The translations under genes were made by a program, and so were the position numbers. Below, one piece after another: positions 47,694 to 59,448 of a stretch of DNA of 64,000 nucleotides. Within the stretch, counting starts at the first letter, position 1, and each line of letters opens with the position of its first letter. The stretch is from Acinetobacter higginsii (GTDB lineage: Bacteria; Pseudomonadota; Gammaproteobacteria; Pseudomonadales; Moraxellaceae): NCBI RefSeq assembly GCF_000369525.1, contig NZ_KB850072.1:2413387-2477386 (forward strand). Direction: 5' to 3'. The notes under the pieces were generated by a model. It was not told where the DNA came from and did not search any database. It worked only from the letters and a program-made list of their open reading frames with translations.

Positions 47694-48165
47694 TAAAAAG
47701 AGAACAACTCCCTCGACTCTCCGCCTTGCTGTCGAATAACAGACTACTTTGCCCCTAAAGCTAAGCGATCAAAATTCAGTAAGGCAATTCCCAAAATCTC
47801 ACTTTAAAGTATCCCCCCTCACTCAACTTAATTAAATGCTCATCATTATTTTAACCAAGAGGTAAAATAAAATATCCTGACTTATTTTAATCACACCATA
47901 AGTTTATTTAATGATTTTTCAATTATAAAAATAAGACTTAAACATCATAAAATAGTTAAAATTCTCACCATTTAATATTTCACCCATATTTAAAAACAAA
48001 TTAAACCAAAAAAACAATAAATTCATAAATTTCAATATATTAATCAAATAAAGTCACAATACCTTAAAGACATAAAGATATATCAATTAGGTTTTTGACT
48101 CTCACCCAATAACAAAATAGCTTAATAAAAAATAACTCGGTACTTCACAAATTGGAGGTGAAGCA
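47694..48165 (+). other. 472-nt AT-rich region before benK
   Basis: No gene is visible. The second half is extremely AT-rich. It carries a BenM/CatM-like site at 48059-48073 and a strong Shine-Dalgarno GGAGGT just before benK, so benK likely has its own promoter here. Confidence 0.6.
48059..48073. promoter_or_regulatory. candidate BenM/CatM site upstream of benK
   Basis: ATACCTTAAAGACAT matches the ATAC half and shares ATACCTTAAA with the reverse complement of the benA site. The second half is degenerate. It lies about 95 nt before the benK start. Confidence 0.45.
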
Positions 48166-49524
48166 ATGGATACACATAAGGTCAATATTAATGACATTAT
48201 TGATAAAGCCCGTTTTACGGCATTCCACTGGAAAGTATTAATCTGGTGTCTCATCATTATTATTTTTGACGGTTATGATCTGGTGATTTACGGGGTAGCT
48301 CTACCCTTGTTGATGCAGCAATGGTCACTGACTGCAGTGCAAGCGGGATTGCTTGCCAGCGCAGCTTTGTTCGGGATGATGTTTGGTGCCATGATTTTTG
48401 GCACGCTTTCAGACAAACTGGGGCGTAAAAAAACCATTATGATCTGTGTCACTTTATTTAGTGGCTTTACCTTCTTGGGTGCTTTTGCGAAAAGCCCCAC
48501 TGAATTTGCCATTTTACGATTTATCGCAGGGCTTGGCATTGGTGGTGTAATGCCGAATGTCGTGGCTCTGATGACTGAATATGCGCCGAAAAAAATCCGC
48601 AGTACCTTAGTCGCACTGATGTTTAGTGGCTATGCCATAGGCGGGATGAGTTCTGCCTTACTGGGTGCATGGTTAGTCAAAGATATGGGTTGGCAGATCA
48701 TGTTTTTAATTGCGGGCATTCCGCTGTTACTGTTGCCTGTGATCTGGAAATTTCTGCCTGAATCACTGGCTTTCTTAGTGAAATCGAATCATCACGATCA
48801 AGCCAAAATGATTGTCAGTAAAATCGCACCCGAAACTGAATTAAGCAATCATTCTGAACTGGTTCTAAATGAAACTACCACGACTGATGCGCCCGTTCGC
48901 GCCCTATTCCAACAAGGTCGTAGTTTCAGCACCTTTATGTTTTGGGTAGCCTTCTTTATGTGTCTGTTGATGGTCTATGCATTAGGTAGTTGGTTACCAA
49001 AACTGATGTTACAGGCGGGTTATTCTCTAGGTGCCAGTATGCTATTCCTGTTTGCACTGAACATTGGAGGTATGGTTGGCGCGATTGGCGGTGGTGCATT
49101 AGCGGATAGATTCCACTTAAAACCCGTGATTACCAGCATGTTTGTGATTGGTGCTGCTGCCCTAATCTTACTTGGTTTCAATAGCCCACAATTTATTTTG
49201 TACAGCCTGATTGCGATCGCAGGTGCAGCCACGATTGGCTCACAGATTCTACTCTATACCTTTGTGGCGCAATTCTACCCAACCGCAGTACGTTCAACTG
49301 GGATGGGATGGGCTTCGGGTATTGGCCGAATCGGTGCCATCATCGGCCCTGTCCTAACTGGTGCTTTACTCACCTTTGAATTGCCTCATCAAATGAATTT
49401 TCTCGCCATCGCGATTCCCGGCATTATCGCGGCACTCGCCATTTTCTTGGTGAATTTAAAAGTCTCGGTTGCGGCTCAACCTGCGACAAGCTTTAACCCA
49501 CAATCTTCACTATCTCAGCAATAA
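48166..49524 (+). CDS. benK: benzoate transporter BenK (MFS, aromatic acid:H+ symporter)
   Basis: A 452-residue major facilitator with 12 predicted TM segments, of the AAHS family. DGYDLVIYG in TM1 (about 36-44) holds the conserved Asp, and the loop 2-3 motif GTLSDKLGRKK is near 85. The central loop (about 215-250) is hydrophilic. It is placed directly after the benzoate operon, with its own control region. BenE and BenK give two benzoate uptake routes. Confidence 0.93.
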   Translation: MDTHKVNINDIIDKARFTAFHWKVLIWCLIIIIFDGYDLVIYGVALPLLMQQWSLTAVQAGLLASAALFGMMFGAMIFGTLSDKLGRKKTIMICVTLFSGFTFLGAFAKSPTEFAILRFIAGLGIGGVMPNVVALMTEYAPKKIRSTLVALMFSGYAIGGMSSALLGAWLVKDMGWQIMFLIAGIPLLLLPVIWKFLPESLAFLVKSNHHDQAKMIVSKIAPETELSNHSELVLNETTTTDAPVRALFQQGRSFSTFMFWVAFFMCLLMVYALGSWLPKLMLQAGYSLGASMLFLFALNIGGMVGAIGGGALADRFHLKPVITSMFVIGAAALILLGFNSPQFILYSLIAIAGAATIGSQILLYTFVAQFYPTAVRSTGMGWASGIGRIGAIIGPVLTGALLTFELPHQMNFLAIAIPGIIAALAIFLVNLKVSVAAQPATSFNPQSSLSQQ

Positions 49525-49530
49525 AACCAT

Positions 49531-49551
49531 GTGCGCCGAGGACTGGCGCAC
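49531..49551 (+). repeat. benK-benP intercistronic hairpin
   Basis: GTGCGCC / GGCGCAC, a perfect 7-bp stem with a 7-nt loop and no T tail, in the 45-nt gap between benK and benP. Confidence 0.5.
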
Positions 49552-49569
49552 TGACTTCGGATATGGATT

Positions 49570-50838
49570 ATGAAATTATTACAGCGCTTCTGCCCTACGC
49601 GTTTAACGGTTGCAACCCTATTGGCAATGGGTGGCTGGTCTAGCTCAGTTGCTTTTGCTGCGGAGACAGCTCAACTAACTCAAGATCAATGGAAATTCAC
49701 ACTTAAAAATGCTTATATTAATCGTGACTATGACAATCCAAGCCTTAAAGATACCGGTAGCTGGTCTCAAGCGGCATCTTTATTCTACAAATCAAATATG
49801 CAGGATACACCCCTACAAATCGCAGACAAAGCAATCACCATCGGGGCGGATGCTTCGGTGCAATATGCGGTACGTTTAAGCAAAGATAAGCATGTCGCAG
49901 ATACGGTGTTGCCCTTTGATCCCCAAACCCAATCACAAGCCTCTGACTATTTAAAATATGGCGCGACCCTCAAACTGGGCTATGACAAAACACTGCTCAG
50001 TGTCGGTGAACTCTGGCTGGATCTTCCTGTGACGGCGGTAGATGCCAGTCGTCAGTTATTGGCATCGTATTGGGGCACCAACTTAAAGTCACAACTTTCT
50101 GATCAGCTCTATGCCGAAATAGGCCGAGTGACCAAAGTGTCACCGCGTAATGAAGAAGATTTTAAGAAATTTTCTTTTACTGCGAATGGCAAAACCGTTT
50201 ACTCGGATGGTTTAAATTATCTGGATCTGCGCTATCAGCTCACGCCATCATTGAAGGCAGAATACTACTTCGGCAATTTAGAAGACCTCTACAATAAACA
50301 CTATGTGGGGCTAGAGCATACCTGGAAACAACCCGACTTCACCCTGAATTCCAAGTTTAAATATTTCAATGCCAAAAATGACGGTAGCAACTTTGATATT
50401 GATGCGCAAAATATCGGAATTCTGGAAATGCTAAAAGTGAAGAATCAGTCTTTTGGTTTGGGTTATCAACAGATTATCGGAGAGTCTGCTTATCCTTTAC
50501 CTGATGGTTTCCTGCCTGAAACCTATTTTATCAACTGGAATGCCACAGGTTTCTTCAAAAAGAATGAAAAGTCTTATCACTTGATGTATGGCTATGATTT
50601 TAAGGACTATATACCTGGGCTAAATGCGATGCTGAAATATGTCTATGGTCATGACTTTAAGACAGCCAATGGTGACAAAAATCATGAAACCGAGTCCAAT
50701 ATTATTGTGAACTATGCTTTTCAACAACCTTATCTCAAAGGCTTTGCGCTGCAATATATCCGCATTGACTATGATGTGAAACACGGCAATGACTTTGGCG
50801 AAGACCGTTTATTCGTGAACTACAGTAAAAAATTCTAA
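49570..50838 (+). CDS. benP: OprD-family outer-membrane porin (BenP)
   Basis: A 422-residue outer-membrane channel. The signal peptide is about residues 1-30 (ending SVAFAAET). The barrel opens with FTLKNAYINRDY, typical of OprD/OccK porins, and ends in a terminal Phe (VNYSKKF). It should admit benzoate across the outer membrane. It follows benK by 45 nt and is probably cotranscribed. Confidence 0.92.
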   Translation: MKLLQRFCPTRLTVATLLAMGGWSSSVAFAAETAQLTQDQWKFTLKNAYINRDYDNPSLKDTGSWSQAASLFYKSNMQDTPLQIADKAITIGADASVQYAVRLSKDKHVADTVLPFDPQTQSQASDYLKYGATLKLGYDKTLLSVGELWLDLPVTAVDASRQLLASYWGTNLKSQLSDQLYAEIGRVTKVSPRNEEDFKKFSFTANGKTVYSDGLNYLDLRYQLTPSLKAEYYFGNLEDLYNKHYVGLEHTWKQPDFTLNSKFKYFNAKNDGSNFDIDAQNIGILEMLKVKNQSFGLGYQQIIGESAYPLPDGFLPETYFINWNATGFFKKNEKSYHLMYGYDFKDYIPGLNAMLKYVYGHDFKTANGDKNHETESNIIVNYAFQQPYLKGFALQYIRIDYDVKHGNDFGEDRLFVNYSKKF

Positions 50839-50881
50839 GTCTTAGTCTGTCAGTTAACTAAACAATTTAACCCCTAAAACA

Positions 50882-50913
50882 AAAAAGAGAACTTCATTTG
50901 AAGTTCTCTTTTT
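50882..50913. terminator. bidirectional terminator between benP and bfr
   Basis: AAAAAGAGAACTTCA pairs with TGAAGTTCTCTTTTT, a long stem with a tight loop and T tails on both strands. Confidence 0.9.
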
Positions 50914-50939
50914 ATGTCTCACACCTTCAATCAGATCAA

Positions 50940-51404
50940 TTAAATTTGTGACTGAATATAATTCTGCAAACCAATCAATTCAATTAAACGTAATTGCTTT
51001 TCTAACCAATAGGTATGATCTTCTTCTGTATCAGAAAGCTGCTGACGCAACATATCACGGCTAATATAGTCGCCTTTTTCTTCACACAGCTTAATACCCA
51101 CTGCCAATTTTTCACGCACATGGTATTCAAGTGCCAAATCCGCTTTTAAGCAACTGACAACATCGTTGCCGACATTAATATCTTCACGATTCATGTTCGG
51201 TTGAGCACCTAAGAACAACACACGACGAATGATTGAATCAGCATGAGATGCTTCTTCTTGCATTTCATGATCAATACGCTCGTAGATTTTGCTCAAACCC
51301 CAATCTTCGTACATTCTTGAATGAATTAAATATTGATCACGAGCAGCCAATTCACCGCCAATGAGCATATTTAAATAGTCGATGACTTCTGGATTGCCAC
51401 GCAT
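50940..51404 (-). CDS. bfr: bacterioferritin, without the heme methionine
   Basis: A 154-residue iron-storage four-helix subunit. Ferroxidase ligands are present: Glu18 (GGE), Glu51 and His54 (EEASHAD), Glu93 (LALEY), Glu127 and His130 (TEEDH). Residue 52, which is the heme-binding Met in E. coli Bfr, is Ala. This subunit therefore has a working di-iron site but should not bind the inter-subunit heme alone, like the non-heme partner of two-subunit bacterioferritins. The family C-terminus [10 protein letters not shown] is intact. Confidence 0.93.
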   Translation of the reverse strand: MRGNPEVIDYLNMLIGGELAARDQYLIHSRMYEDWGLSKIYERIDHEMQEEASHADSIIRRVLFLGAQPNMNREDINVGNDVVSCLKADLALEYHVREKLAVGIKLCEEKGDYISRDMLRQQLSDTEEDHTYWLEKQLRLIELIGLQNYIQSQI

Positions 51405-51757
51405 AATACTTACTCCTATCGAATGACAATATTATGGCCAAGTTACAATAGAATTGCAAAAACAAAAGTGTGTAAGTTTATGATTTTTATAAAATTAAAA
51501 TGAGAAACATACGCATTTACAGTTCTAATTAGCTCAATTTATCTAAATAAAATAAGCCTTTGCATATCATTTATCACTTTAAAAAGAGATAATCCTATTG
51601 AAAATCATTTGTTTGATTTTTTGTAACCATTAGCAATGCTTCTTATTCCGCTGATGTTTTGATCAAAAAATCATAAAAAATGACTGCTCAGCTGTTGTTT
51701 GTTTGAGCAAAATTCGGTAAATAACAGCAATCACAAAAACATAATGTGGAAACCACA
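51405..51757. other. 353-nt divergent region between bfr and the SDR gene
   Basis: AT-rich, with the bfr promoter near its left end. I see no gene, no Fur box and no long repeat. The promoter of the rightward gene probably lies in 51640-51740, but no clear pair stands out. Confidence 0.5.
51431..51459 (-). promoter_or_regulatory. bfr promoter
   Basis: On the minus strand, TTGCAA (51459-51454), a 17-nt spacer and CATAAT (51436-51431) form a good sigma-70 promoter 27 nt before the bfr start. Confidence 0.6.
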
Positions 51758-52813
51758 ATGGATAAAAGCAAACCAATTTTGGTCACTGGCGCGACGGGTT
51801 ATATTGCAGGCTGGATTATTGAACGTCTGTTGAATCAAGGTTATACGGTTCATGCTACAGTGCGTGACCCATCGAAGAAGAATAAGATTCAGCATTTATA
51901 TGATCTGGCAGATCAATCTTCTGGGAAGATTGAATTTTTTAAAGCAGATTTACTTGAACCACGTTCATTTGATGATGCAATGAAAGATTGTGAAATCGTG
52001 ATTCATACCGCATCCCCATTTGTGGTGACCAATTATAAAGATGCAGTCAAAGACATTATTGAGCCTGCGGTGAAAGGCACAGAAAACGTATTAGACAGCG
52101 TCAATCGCACTGAGTCGGTCAAACGTGTGGTGCTGACGTCAAGCATTGCATCGACCTATGGCGATGCAGTTGAGATTCAAAATACCGCCGACAATGAGTT
52201 CGATGAGAGCCACTGGAACAATACCAGTAGTGAAACCCATCAACCCTACCCCTATTCAAAAGTTGCTGCTGAGCGCAAAGCATGGGAAATGGCTGAACAA
52301 CAGAACCGTTGGGATTTAGTCTGTATTAACCCCGCCTTAGTGATGGGGCCTTCCCTCACCGATGCGAGCCAGTCAGGTAGTATTGAAGTATTACAACAGT
52401 TTGGTAATGGCACCACCTTATTTGGTGTACCGCCGATGTGGAATGGTATTGTCGATGTACGTGATGTTGCTGATGCACATGTGGCGGCAGCACTGAATCC
52501 AAAAGCACAAGGCCGTTATATTATTTGTGGTGGCACACTCAGCTTATTGGATATGGGCAAAGCACTCACACAAAAGTTTGGTTATAAATTCCCATTCCCA
52601 CACTTTACTGTGCCAAAGACCGCTTTTGCTTTTGTGGCGCCAATCCTCGGTCATTCACGTGAGTTTGTAAAATTAAATATGGGTTATCCAATCTATTTTA
52701 ATGCGCAACGTAGCGTCAAAGAACTCGGCATTGAATATCGCGATGTGCGTGAGAGTGTCTGTGAGCATTTCCAGCAATTGCTGGATGATGGCATTGTGAA
52801 AAAATATATTTAA
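51758..52813 (+). CDS. extended SDR oxidoreductase, dihydroflavonol-4-reductase-like
   Basis: A 351-residue NAD(P)-dependent enzyme. The cofactor motif is TGATGYIAGW near residues 9-18, the HTASPF segment near 82, catalytic Ser in LTSSIAS near 127 and YPYSKVAAE with Tyr/Lys near 165. The closest described groups are DFR-like and methylglyoxal/aldehyde reductases. Substrate unknown. GTG 51746 would add four residues; ATG 51758 has GGAA six bases upstream and fits the family start. It is a single gene with its own terminator. Confidence 0.85.
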   Translation: MDKSKPILVTGATGYIAGWIIERLLNQGYTVHATVRDPSKKNKIQHLYDLADQSSGKIEFFKADLLEPRSFDDAMKDCEIVIHTASPFVVTNYKDAVKDIIEPAVKGTENVLDSVNRTESVKRVVLTSSIASTYGDAVEIQNTADNEFDESHWNNTSSETHQPYPYSKVAAERKAWEMAEQQNRWDLVCINPALVMGPSLTDASQSGSIEVLQQFGNGTTLFGVPPMWNGIVDVRDVADAHVAAALNPKAQGRYIICGGTLSLLDMGKALTQKFGYKFPFPHFTVPKTAFAFVAPILGHSREFVKLNMGYPIYFNAQRSVKELGIEYRDVRESVCEHFQQLLDDGIVKKYI

Positions 52814-52819
52814 TATCAG

Positions 52820-52848
52820 AAAAAGGCGGCATAAATGCCGCCTTTTTT
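52820..52848. terminator. bidirectional terminator between the SDR gene and ligA
   Basis: AAAAAGGCGGCAT / ATGCCGCCTTTTT forms a near-continuous stem with A/T tails on both sides. Confidence 0.9.
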
Positions 52849-52883
52849 ATCAGTTCGTGTTGACTCAAAATTTAGATAGAGAA

Positions 52884-54911
<2,028 letters not shown>

Positions 54912-54927
54912 TTAAATTTCACCATAT

Positions 54928-54949
54928 AAAAGGGCGGAAAAACCGCCCT
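54928..54949 (-). terminator. zipA terminator
   Basis: AGGGCGG / CCGCCCT with an A/T loop; on the minus strand it is followed by TTTTAT, between zipA and ligA. Confidence 0.7.
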
Positions 54950-54982
54950 ATAATTTTTACTAAATTTATTATAAAAGATTCA

Positions 54983-55987
54983 TTAGACGGTTGCTTGATT
55001 TGGACGATAATCAATCACATGATGACGCCAATGCTCTTTCAACTGCGGCGTAAACTCTAAATTGTTTTCATCATAGACCTTACCATCGACTTCACGTGCA
55101 ATTAAGCCTGCAATACTGGTCATCATGTCATAACCTGTAACCGCTTTGCTATTTGGTAAAGCCAAGAAGAATGCAAGACCTTGCACCTGCTCGCCCGATA
55201 AAGTTTCCAAATCAAAACCTGCAGGACCATTATCTGTCATACGCAACACAGAGAACATCAAGGCACTTGGCTCATCGGTATTTTCATAACGATGGAAACA
55301 CGACATTTCACCGAAACGCAGACCGTACTTCAATAATACTTTGAGTGCTTTATCGCCAGATAAGGCACGACGTGGATTCGGATAAACATTCAGGGCAATG
55401 ATTTGCTCTGCGGTTGCTAAAGCACTCTCATCATCATAGCGTTGCTGTTCATGTAAATGCACATCCAGAATATTACTTTCGCCATCAAACTCTTCAATCG
55501 CGACGGTTTCAATATTTGGATTTAAGCTGAGCTCAGTTTCCGCTTTGCTTTCCTCTGCTTTCTCTGTAGCTTCTACATTTTCAGAGACCACTGTTGTTTC
55601 TGCTTCGGCTGCGACTGTCTCATCTTTTTGAGCCGCTTCGACTTCTACTACAGCTTCAACAACCTCATCTGCTTTAGCCGTTTGTTCGATTTCCGTCGTT
55701 TTGGTTTCAACACTAGTTGCATCAACGGCTTGCTCTGCCACAGGCTCCGATACAATTGCTTCAGTATTTAAACTTGGCTCAACACGCTCAGTTGTGGTCA
55801 CTACTTCTTTTTGTAAAAGCTGGTCACGTACATGACGTGGGATCACAGGTTGCTGACTTTCAGGATTAATATGTAAATCTGCTTCTAATGACGGCTCAAC
55901 TGGTTTTGGTTTTCTTAAAATCATGATTAAACCAACGAGCATAATCGCAACGGCGGCAACAATGCCTATTATTGTATTCATTTCCAT
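54983..55987 (-). CDS. zipA: cell division protein ZipA
   Basis: Anchors FtsZ to the membrane in the divisome. The 334-residue protein has an N-terminal TM helix (about 3-22, MNTIIGIVAAVAIMLVGLIMIL) with outside N-terminus, a long Glu/Ala/Val-rich linker (about 70-165) and the C-terminal FtsZ-binding domain (about 190-334; ILDVHLHEQQRYDDESALATAEQI onward). ATG 55987 has GGAG seven bases upstream. A longer ATG at 56002 lies inside the smc reading frame before that site. It follows smc by one base, as in other gammaproteobacteria (smc-zipA-ligA). Confidence 0.93.
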   Translation of the reverse strand: MEMNTIIGIVAAVAIMLVGLIMILRKPKPVEPSLEADLHINPESQQPVIPRHVRDQLLQKEVVTTTERVEPSLNTEAIVSEPVAEQAVDATSVETKTTEIEQTAKADEVVEAVVEVEAAQKDETVAAEAETTVVSENVEATEKAEESKAETELSLNPNIETVAIEEFDGESNILDVHLHEQQRYDDESALATAEQIIALNVYPNPRRALSGDKALKVLLKYGLRFGEMSCFHRYENTDEPSALMFSVLRMTDNGPAGFDLETLSGEQVQGLAFFLALPNSKAVTGYDMMTSIAGLIAREVDGKVYDENNLEFTPQLKEHWRHHVIDYRPNQATV

Positions 55988-55988
55988 A

Positions 55989-58900
55989 CTAAGACTCCGC
56001 AACTAACCCGTATTCTTTTGCCTGTTCTAAATCGACAGTCACTAATTTTGATGTACCTGGCTCTGGCATGGTGACTCCAAGTAAATCAGTTGCCATTGTC
56101 ATCGCCAATTTATTATGTGTAATGTAAATGAATTGCACTTGTTCAGAAAGCTCTTTTACCAAATTACAATACCGTTGTACATTGGCATCATCAAGTGGCG
56201 CATCAACTTCGTCCAGTACGCAGAACGGTGCAGGGTTCAATCTAAAGATTGCAAACACCAAAGCCAAAGCGGTTAGGGTCTTTTCACCACCTGAAAGCAA
56301 GGCCAAGGAACTGTTACGCTTGCCGGGTGGGCGTGCCATCAGTTTGACCCCAGACTGCCAATCATCTTCAAGGCTTAAAGTCGCTTCACCACCACCAAAC
56401 ACCTTAGGAAACAGCAGTTGCAACTCTTGATTGACCTGATCAAAAGTCGTCATAAACAGTTTACGGGTTTCCTGATCAATGCTTTTCATCGCGTCTTTGA
56501 GCTGATCAACCGTATTTTGTAGATCCTGCATCTGGTGACTCAACTCATCAAAACGTTGCGACACTTCCTCATATTCCAATGAAGCCGCCAAATTGACTGC
56601 ACCGATTTTCTCGAATTGCTGCTGGGCTTTTTCCAGTTTCTGCTGATGATCTTTAATTTCAATTGAAAGATCAGATAAAGCTTCCGCATTGAGTTCTTTC
56701 AGCTGTTCCAGATAATGCTCACGATCTGATTTCGCCGCCTGCCAAGCCAAGCGCTTTTGTTCCAACTGCTCACGCACCTGCTCGTCTTTCTGTTGAGCTA
56801 GATGGCGTTGTTCCGTCAGTTGCTGCTGTTTCTCTTGCACTTGATTGAGTTCAAGTTGCCATTCATTCCATGTTTTTTGCAGCTTTTCGGTTTGCTGGAA
56901 TTGCTCGTGGAATTGCGACTCCAAGTTCGGCAGCTCAAGTTGAATCGGATCAACAAACTTCTTGGCCTGCTCAATTTGTTCAATGATTTGACGATATTGT
57001 GTTTTCAGGAACGAGATATCTTTCTCTAACAATTCAATTTGCTGATTGGCTTGCGAGGTTTGACGACGTAAAGCTTCACGTTGCTGCTGCTGTTGAGTCA
57101 ACTGTTGTTGCTGCTCATCCAACTGCTCATTCAAGTTTTCAACCTGAAACTGTAAAGTTTTATAGTTCGGCAACACTGCTTCTAATTTCAATGCAAGCGC
57201 ATGCAGATCAATCTCCAGATCATCACGCTGCATGGCATCTTCTTCAAGCTGTAGATCAAGCTGTTTCAGTTGATCGGCCAATTGCTGTTGCTGCAACACA
57301 AAGGCCTGTGCCGTACTTTGCAGTTTGGCAATTTGCACATCCAGCTGTTGCAGCTCTTTTTGCTTTTGCTTCAGACTTTGCTGTTGTTGCTGCAAACGCT
57401 GTTGCTGCAGTTGCAAGGTTTCCTGCTGTTGAGAAAACTGATGTTCAAGATCGAGCAACTGTGGTTGTTGCTGTGCCAGTTGCTGTTCAATTTCCTCTAA
57501 ACGGACTTGATGACTGAGCATGCCCTGCGCAGTTTGACTGTCTTCATCATAATGCAGCGCAATCACCCAGTCTGCGCCGACATGATAACCATCAAGCGTT
57601 AAAATGGATTGTGCGTGCTGGAGATCCGCTTGACGTTCCAACGCAATCGCTAAATTCTCTGCAACGGCTACATTGGCCCAGAGTGAAGATTGCGGGGCTT
57701 CGATCCAATCACTCAAACAAGTCATCTCTGCAATTTGAACAAGCTGCTGTGGTGATGATTTTAACTGTCGTGAGATACCCTCTTGGAAGGCTTGCCCATT
57801 CTCAAGCAACTGCGCTTGTAGCCACTTGGCCAAGAACTTCTCAATAATGTTTGCATGCGCTTTAGCTTGAACACTTAAACGTAGGCTTTGCATCAATCGA
57901 ACTGCATTTTGATCATGCTTCGGACTTTGTTTTGCGACGAGCTGAGTTAAGTTCTTTTGTTCAGCCAATAAAACCTGAATCTCGGTTTTCAGACTCTGCA
58001 CATCAGCCTTCTGCAACTGTTGTTGATCTTGCTGTGTCTGAACATCCTGCTGTAATTGCTCAATCGCGGTTTCTAACGCAATTATTTCCTGTTGCAGTTG
58101 CTGCTGTAATTGTTCTAACTGCGCCTGTTCATCATCCTGAACCTGAGCACGAATCTGAGTGCTTTGCGTTTGCAAGGTCTGCTTTTGCTGCTCAATCCGC
58201 AGAACATTCTTACCCAACTGCTCAATTTGCGCTGCCATCTGCAACTTTTTCTGTTGTTGCTGATCGACTTGGGTTTTCAGTTGATCAAATTGCTGTTGTG
58301 CTTGCTTGTGCTGTGCCTGAACATCGGTAAAATTTTGCTCAGCCGTTTGTGTCTGCTGCTCTAAGGCAAGCAAGCTTTCATTTTGCTCATCAAATTGAGT
58401 GCTTAAGGTTTCAACCTGTAATTCAGAGAGTTGCAGACGCTCTTTGGTTTGTACTTTCTGCTGTTCAAGTTGCAGCAAGCTGGTACTGTTTTGCTGGAAT
58501 AAACTCTGTTTTTGTTCCAAGGTCATTTTTAATTCAGACAGCTTTTTCTCGGCCTGTTGCCATTCATGCTGCAAGGGTGAAGACTGCTGAATTAAGCGTT
58601 GGAATAAAGCACTGGTGGCTTCAAGATCGTGTTCAATGGTTTGAGATTCTGAACGAACCAACTTAAAGTTTTCACCCAGCGCGGTCATTTCAACCGTATA
58701 TTCTTGTTGTAGCTTTTGACTTTGATTGGCTTGGAACGAAAGAATCTCAATTTTTAAAGTTCGAATCTGCCCTTCTAAGGTCTTATATTGAATTGCGGCT
58801 TCAGACTGGCGCTTTAAGCTTCTCAGTTGGGATTTTAGTTCAGCGGCAATATCATCTAAACGCGCCAGATTTTGCTCAGTATGCTCTAAGTGCTGCAAGG

Positions 58901-59438
58901 TTTCACGACGGCGTGCCTGATAACGTGACACCCCTGCCGCTTCTTCAATAAACACACGCATTTCTTCAGGCTTGGCATCGACCAGACGGTTAATCATGCC
59001 CTGCTCAATCACCGCATAAGAACGCGGCCCTAAACCTGTACCCAAGAAAATATCAGTGATATCACGACGACGACAACGTGTGCCATTTAAGAAATATTCA
59101 GATTTACCTTCACGCGTGACTTGGCGACGCACCGCAAGCTCGCTATAAGCATTATAAGCGCCGCCTAATTTGCCATAGGTATTGTCAAAACGAAGTTCTA
59201 CACTGGCAACCCCGACAGGTTTACGCTTGGCTGTCCCGGTAAAGATGACATCCTGCATACTGCCACCACGCAATTGACGTGCGTTGGACTCGCCCATAAC
59301 CCAGCGAATCGCATCAATGACATTTGATTTACCACAACCGTTCGGCCCAACCACCGCAGTACGATTGGCCTTAAAATGTAATGTTGTACTATCGGCGAAA
59401 GATTTAAAGCCTGAAAGTTTTAAACTGCTTAAACGCAT
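55989..59438 (-). CDS. smc: chromosome partition protein Smc
   Basis: The condensin ATPase acting with ScpA and ScpB (15935-17325). The 1149-residue protein has the N-terminal head with Walker A GPNGCGKS (31-38). A Q- and E-rich coiled coil (about 165-500) and the hinge (about 505-650) follow, then a second coiled coil of extreme glutamine content (about 660-1000). The C-terminal head has the signature LLSGGEKTLTALAL and Walker B FCVLDEVDAPLDDANV. The Q-rich arms make long false ORFs on the other strand. It is coupled to zipA. Confidence 0.97.
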   Translation of the reverse strand: MRLSSLKLSGFKSFADSTTLHFKANRTAVVGPNGCGKSNVIDAIRWVMGESNARQLRGGSMQDVIFTGTAKRKPVGVASVELRFDNTYGKLGGAYNAYSELAVRRQVTREGKSEYFLNGTRCRRRDITDIFLGTGLGPRSYAVIEQGMINRLVDAKPEEMRVFIEEAAGVSRYQARRRETLQHLEHTEQNLARLDDIAAELKSQLRSLKRQSEAAIQYKTLEGQIRTLKIEILSFQANQSQKLQQEYTVEMTALGENFKLVRSESQTIEHDLEATSALFQRLIQQSSPLQHEWQQAEKKLSELKMTLEQKQSLFQQNSTSLLQLEQQKVQTKERLQLSELQVETLSTQFDEQNESLLALEQQTQTAEQNFTDVQAQHKQAQQQFDQLKTQVDQQQQKKLQMAAQIEQLGKNVLRIEQQKQTLQTQSTQIRAQVQDDEQAQLEQLQQQLQQEIIALETAIEQLQQDVQTQQDQQQLQKADVQSLKTEIQVLLAEQKNLTQLVAKQSPKHDQNAVRLMQSLRLSVQAKAHANIIEKFLAKWLQAQLLENGQAFQEGISRQLKSSPQQLVQIAEMTCLSDWIEAPQSSLWANVAVAENLAIALERQADLQHAQSILTLDGYHVGADWVIALHYDEDSQTAQGMLSHQVRLEEIEQQLAQQQPQLLDLEHQFSQQQETLQLQQQRLQQQQQSLKQKQKELQQLDVQIAKLQSTAQAFVLQQQQLADQLKQLDLQLEEDAMQRDDLEIDLHALALKLEAVLPNYKTLQFQVENLNEQLDEQQQQLTQQQQQREALRRQTSQANQQIELLEKDISFLKTQYRQIIEQIEQAKKFVDPIQLELPNLESQFHEQFQQTEKLQKTWNEWQLELNQVQEKQQQLTEQRHLAQQKDEQVREQLEQKRLAWQAAKSDREHYLEQLKELNAEALSDLSIEIKDHQQKLEKAQQQFEKIGAVNLAASLEYEEVSQRFDELSHQMQDLQNTVDQLKDAMKSIDQETRKLFMTTFDQVNQELQLLFPKVFGGGEATLSLEDDWQSGVKLMARPPGKRNSSLALLSGGEKTLTALALVFAIFRLNPAPFCVLDEVDAPLDDANVQRYCNLVKELSEQVQFIYITHNKLAMTMATDLLGVTMPEPGTSKLVTVDLEQAKEYGLVAES

Positions 59439-59448
59439 ATTGCCCTAA

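Noticed and set aside
56999..58666. Several long plus-strand ORFs opposite smc, rich in Val/Ala or Leu/Gln
   Set aside because: They are antisense shadows of the glutamine-rich coiled-coil codons of smc; no starts with ribosome binding sites and no plausible protein pattern.
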